Positions 55,889 through 57,931 of a stretch of 57,931 bases of DNA are shown piece after piece. Under the pieces are notes generated by a model that was given only the letters and a program-made list of their open reading frames with translations, searched no databases and was not told where the DNA came from. The stretch is from Synechococcus sp. CS-1325. GTDB taxonomy: Bacteria > Cyanobacteriota > Cyanobacteriia > PCC-6307 > Cyanobiaceae. The DNA is taken from NCBI GenBank assembly GCA_025128135.1, contig JAHLYW010000039.1:1-57931 (forward strand). Direction: 5' to 3'. The position numbers and the translations under genes are program-made. Numbering within the stretch: position 1 is the first letter of the stretch; every line of letters begins with the position of its first letter.

Positions 55889-55938
55889 CGGGGCTGGCGG
55901 GACTCGAACCCACAACCTACGGTTTAGGAAACCGCCAG
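55889..55938 (-). tRNA. 3' half of tRNA-Arg(CCU), probable attachment-site remnant
   Basis: On the minus strand the anticodon arm (GCGGT, loop TTCCTAA, ACCGT) gives anticodon CCU. A 5-base variable loop, T-arm (GTGGG TTCGAGT CCCGC), acceptor 3' strand CAGCCCC and discriminator G follow. The D-arm and the 5' acceptor strand (GGGGCTG expected) are absent: the preceding bases do not pair. CCA is not encoded. A tRNA cut at exactly this point is typical of the duplicated 3' end left by integrases at tRNA genes, so this is not a working tRNA gene. Confidence 0.7.
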
Positions 55939-56176
55939 AAGGCATTGCAGCGAAGGCGGTTTTATGATGACTTACCTGGCCACTTGCCTAAATGGATCAA
56001 TACCAGTCGACCTTTTAAGACTCATGTGATCCTCGATCAACCAGTGGTGCCAGCTGAAGACCCCCCTCAATCCGGTCCGACCTCTGCCAGCAAAGGTGAC
56101 GCCGCTCCATCAAACGTTGTACCCAGATCGTGACGAGTGATTCCGCTCCATTGCCCATCTGAATGGTTCCTCATCA

Positions 56177-56527
56177 ATGCTTATGATGGAACCTGAGCAA
56201 AGGATGGGTCCCGAGGCCATAGAGAGGGCGATCAACTACCACCAGCTGCGGCTGAATCGGACGTTGCATGTGGTGGTGACGCTTCTGGAGCGCACGGGGT
56301 CCTGCTGCCCAACACCAGCAACCGACAGAGTAGGGGGGGCACTGGCGGCACTACAACAAATCAACCAGAGGCCTGCCACACCTTCCTTCACCCCTGGGAT
56401 GGTCCAGAACACTTTTGTTGCATCGGGATCGGAGGCAAGGGGTGGACGTTTCAAGTGGGGGGGCTGCCGGAACAGATCGGGAGCAGCCCTCCAAGGGGGC
56501 AGATCAGGAGCACTGAATTTGCTTTGA
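56177..56527 (+). other. Uncertain open frame in the decayed region
   Basis: A 116-codon frame. Its first 40 residues (GPEAIERAINYHQLRLNRTL) look protein-like and helical. The rest is low-complexity Gly/Arg and not convincing. It may be the start of a gene broken by an indel near 56300. No family is recognised. The flanking bases 55939-56176 and 56528-56649 hold nothing I can support. Confidence 0.25.
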
Positions 56528-56649
56528 GGGAGCGGACCCTATGACTCAGCGCATATGAAGGCCTGCGCCACAAGGGATTGTCATGGTGCTCTGGCGGTTA
56601 CTACCACAGAACAATGTTTCAGCAAAAGCTCAAGTGCGACAACCAGCTG

Positions 56650-57313
56650 TCACGAACCAGATAACAGATCTAGTTGCCTAAAACTCCATCCATTGCCTTT
56701 CTTGTCGTCCTTGCTGAAGGACTTGTCAACCACAGCATAATGAAGACCAACAGACGTAAGCGCACATACTTCAAGGGGGAAGGGATCTGAGCTATTCCAG
56801 CCTGCAATGTCTGTGGCATCTTTCGTGGGCCTTGTGACGCTGCTGTAGATACCAGAAGTACTCTATCTTTCATCTTCTCGGATGGCAGGATCTCTCCGAC
56901 CAAATCAGGCTTAAAACGCCTGATAGCAATAGTCTCGCCCTTACCATTCATGAACTCTTCTGGTGGTGGGCTTGAAGAGCTGCCGTGGTCATCACCAGGT
57001 TGTTACTCAGGTTCAGGCACCACATCCGGAGGGCTGGTCTCTGGATCCCACTTGGCTACTACTTCTCGCTGATGTTCCCAGTACTCGCGGTTGAGCCAAA
57101 GGCTCTGGCCAATTTCACTATCTAGTTTCTTGCAGCGATTTAGTTCATCAATGACGCTAACCGCCGCTTCCAAGTGTTGATCTGCTTCACCGCTTTCCCT
57201 TTTTTTTGAGCAAGCAACTCGGTCAGTAGTTGCACGGTGCGATGATACCTTTCTTGCATCTGTTGAAGACAGGCTGTAGCTGCAGCCTCAGAGAGGTTGC
57301 TTGCATGGCCCAT
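56650..57313 (-). pseudogene. Multiply disrupted gene of unknown family
   Basis: Reading from ATG 57313: GHASNLSEAAATACLQQMQE then RYHRTVQLLTELLAQ, up to an A8 run (T8 on plus, 57200-57207). There the frame shifts to ESGEADQHLEAAVSVIDELN, IGQSLWLNREYWEHQREVVA and PETSPPDVVPEPE. TAA follows at 57005-57003, and the same frame continues QPGDDHGSSSSPPPEEF then GETIAIRRFKPDLVGEILPS. A second shift near 56785 leads to VGLHYAVVDKSFSKDDKKGN and TGA at 56650. Codon usage and residue content stay protein-like throughout, so this was one gene of about 210 codons with two frameshifts and one stop. The family is not recognised. Confidence 0.6.
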
Positions 57314-57442
57314 TTATTGGGAATGACAGTCAAGCTCCTCTGCAATTTGCTTTGGATACATCGCATCAGCGAGTCCATCAGTCAACATCATGGCCGTTTG
57401 CCAGGCCTCGTCCATGGTTTCCCAATAGAGGTAGTCATTCAC
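57314..57442 (-). pseudogene. C-terminal fragment of a small protein gene
   Basis: A 42-codon stretch from GTG 57442 (VNDYLYWETMDEAWQTAMML then TDGLADAMYPKQIAEELD) ends at TAA directly before the ATG of the next gene (TAAATG). Protein-like sequence (DLLDAP) continues five or six codons further upstream, then a TGA follows ATG TTT. That suggests the original start was lost to an indel in a T run. The close spacing shows the two fragments came from one operon. Confidence 0.45.
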
Positions 57443-57656
57443 CGGCGCATCGAGCAAATCACCCGATCAAAACATAGATGCAAGGGGGGTGTGGTGTGCC
57501 CATCTCGTCGAAGAATCGAGTCGAGTTGGCTCTGTTCCAATGGCTAGTCCTGCAAGGTTCCGAAGATGAAGCTGGCAATCAGAAAGGCATTTGGGTATTG
57601 GCCTCCGCGCTTTTTGCCTGAATCCGATTCCCTTTGTATGTGCCTGACTGCCCGAT

Positions 57657-57931
57657 GTCAACTACATAGGCGGCTGGCGTCAATTACGTAGGCGGGTGCC
57701 TCCCGCCTTCTCCCCCCTGCCATGGCAGGGGGGAGGCGACATGAAAACTGAGCCACCCTCTATCGAGAAGACGGAGCACGGCTGGGGTTCCTTGATCGGC
57801 ATCCGGCGGTGTCAATCCGGTTGGCCGGTGCCCCTGCTCAGCCTCTGCCCGATTGCTGCCGCGGAGCGCACGAGCCGGTGGACCCCACAGTCCGCCGGCA
57901 GCGCGGAGCTCGTCACCGGCAGCTTGCGCCC
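57657..57931. repeat. Repeat-rich end, possible IS21-like terminus
   Basis: Two 17-base direct repeats, GTCAACTACATAGGCGG (57657-57673) and GTCAATTACGTAGGCGG (57679-57695), are spaced 22 bases apart. A perfect 26-base palindrome centred on GCCATGGC follows (57710-57735, arms of six C and six G). Just beyond, on the minus strand, is GTGGCTCAGTTTTCATGTCG. Multiple short terminal repeats and a GGCTCAGTTTTC-type motif recall IS21-family ends, but the element runs out of the window and no transposase is visible. Confidence 0.35.

Noticed and set aside
55889..55960. Complete tRNA gene
   Set aside because: The 5' acceptor strand and D-arm are absent and the bases upstream of the anticodon arm do not pair. 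An intron was considered, but the anticodon loop itself is uninterrupted.

Overview
The window looks like a chromosomal segment of a high-GC unicellular cyanobacterium of the Synechococcus/Cyanobium/Vulcanococcus type. The evidence is gene content read from sequence: an IctB-type membrane protein, a DUF3177 protein, a GlcE-like glycolate oxidase subunit, flavin-dependent ThyX, an HCF164/TxlA-like thioredoxin, a NIL-domain ferredoxin, the glycine-rich GRRM RiPP system and a bluetail-type secreted enzyme. Most of the window is dense, high-GC housekeeping sequence. Two stretches (about 22.6-27.4 kb and 52.7-57.9 kb) are visibly AT-richer and hold accessory genes.

Layout. 0.1-4.7 kb: a truncated outer-membrane-like protein, two tandem Rieske oxygenases and a methyltransferase. 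4.9-9.5 kb (minus): a three-part GH9 cellulase (catalytic domain, Pro-Thr linker, CBM2, bluetail), a LuxR-type regulator and HisC. 9.7-12.9 kb: SpeG, ArgS and a decayed binding-protein gene. 13.0-18.8 kb: the GRRM cluster (GrrA precursor with nine aromatic-X-Asn motifs, GrrM radical SAM/SPASM enzyme, GrrP binding protein), with a Coq4-motif protein on each side and nadC inserted. 18.8-22.4 kb: mnmE, a DUF2062 protein, a small conserved protein and selO.

22.9-27.4 kb is a low-GC defence-type island: an unrecognised two-gene unit, an Nmad3-like gene broken by one TAG, and a complete XhoI/PaeR7I-type restriction-modification pair coupled by ATGA. 27.4-33.5 kb: thyX-txlA, a ferredoxin and a membrane protein, a lytic transglycosylase, and glmM. 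33.5-37.7 kb (minus): a tightly packed run of FIST protein, trmB, ictB and a BadF/NagK-type kinase. 37.8-45.3 kb: DUF3177, a DUF1537 kinase, glcE, an aldose epimerase, an alpha/beta hydrolase, an ICMT-like methyltransferase and a CPA2 antiporter. 45.7-51.8 kb: an xfp-glgP-ackA operon that would take glycogen to sugar phosphates, then acetyl-phosphate, then acetate plus ATP.

52.7-57.9 kb is a decayed mobile region: a broken ISAs1-type IS with near-perfect terminal repeats, a PEP-CTERM-like secreted protein, a 3' half of tRNA-Arg(CCU) that looks like an att remnant, a multiply disrupted pseudogene, and a repeat-rich end that may be an IS21-like terminus. Family names are assigned by eye from motifs; no database search was run.
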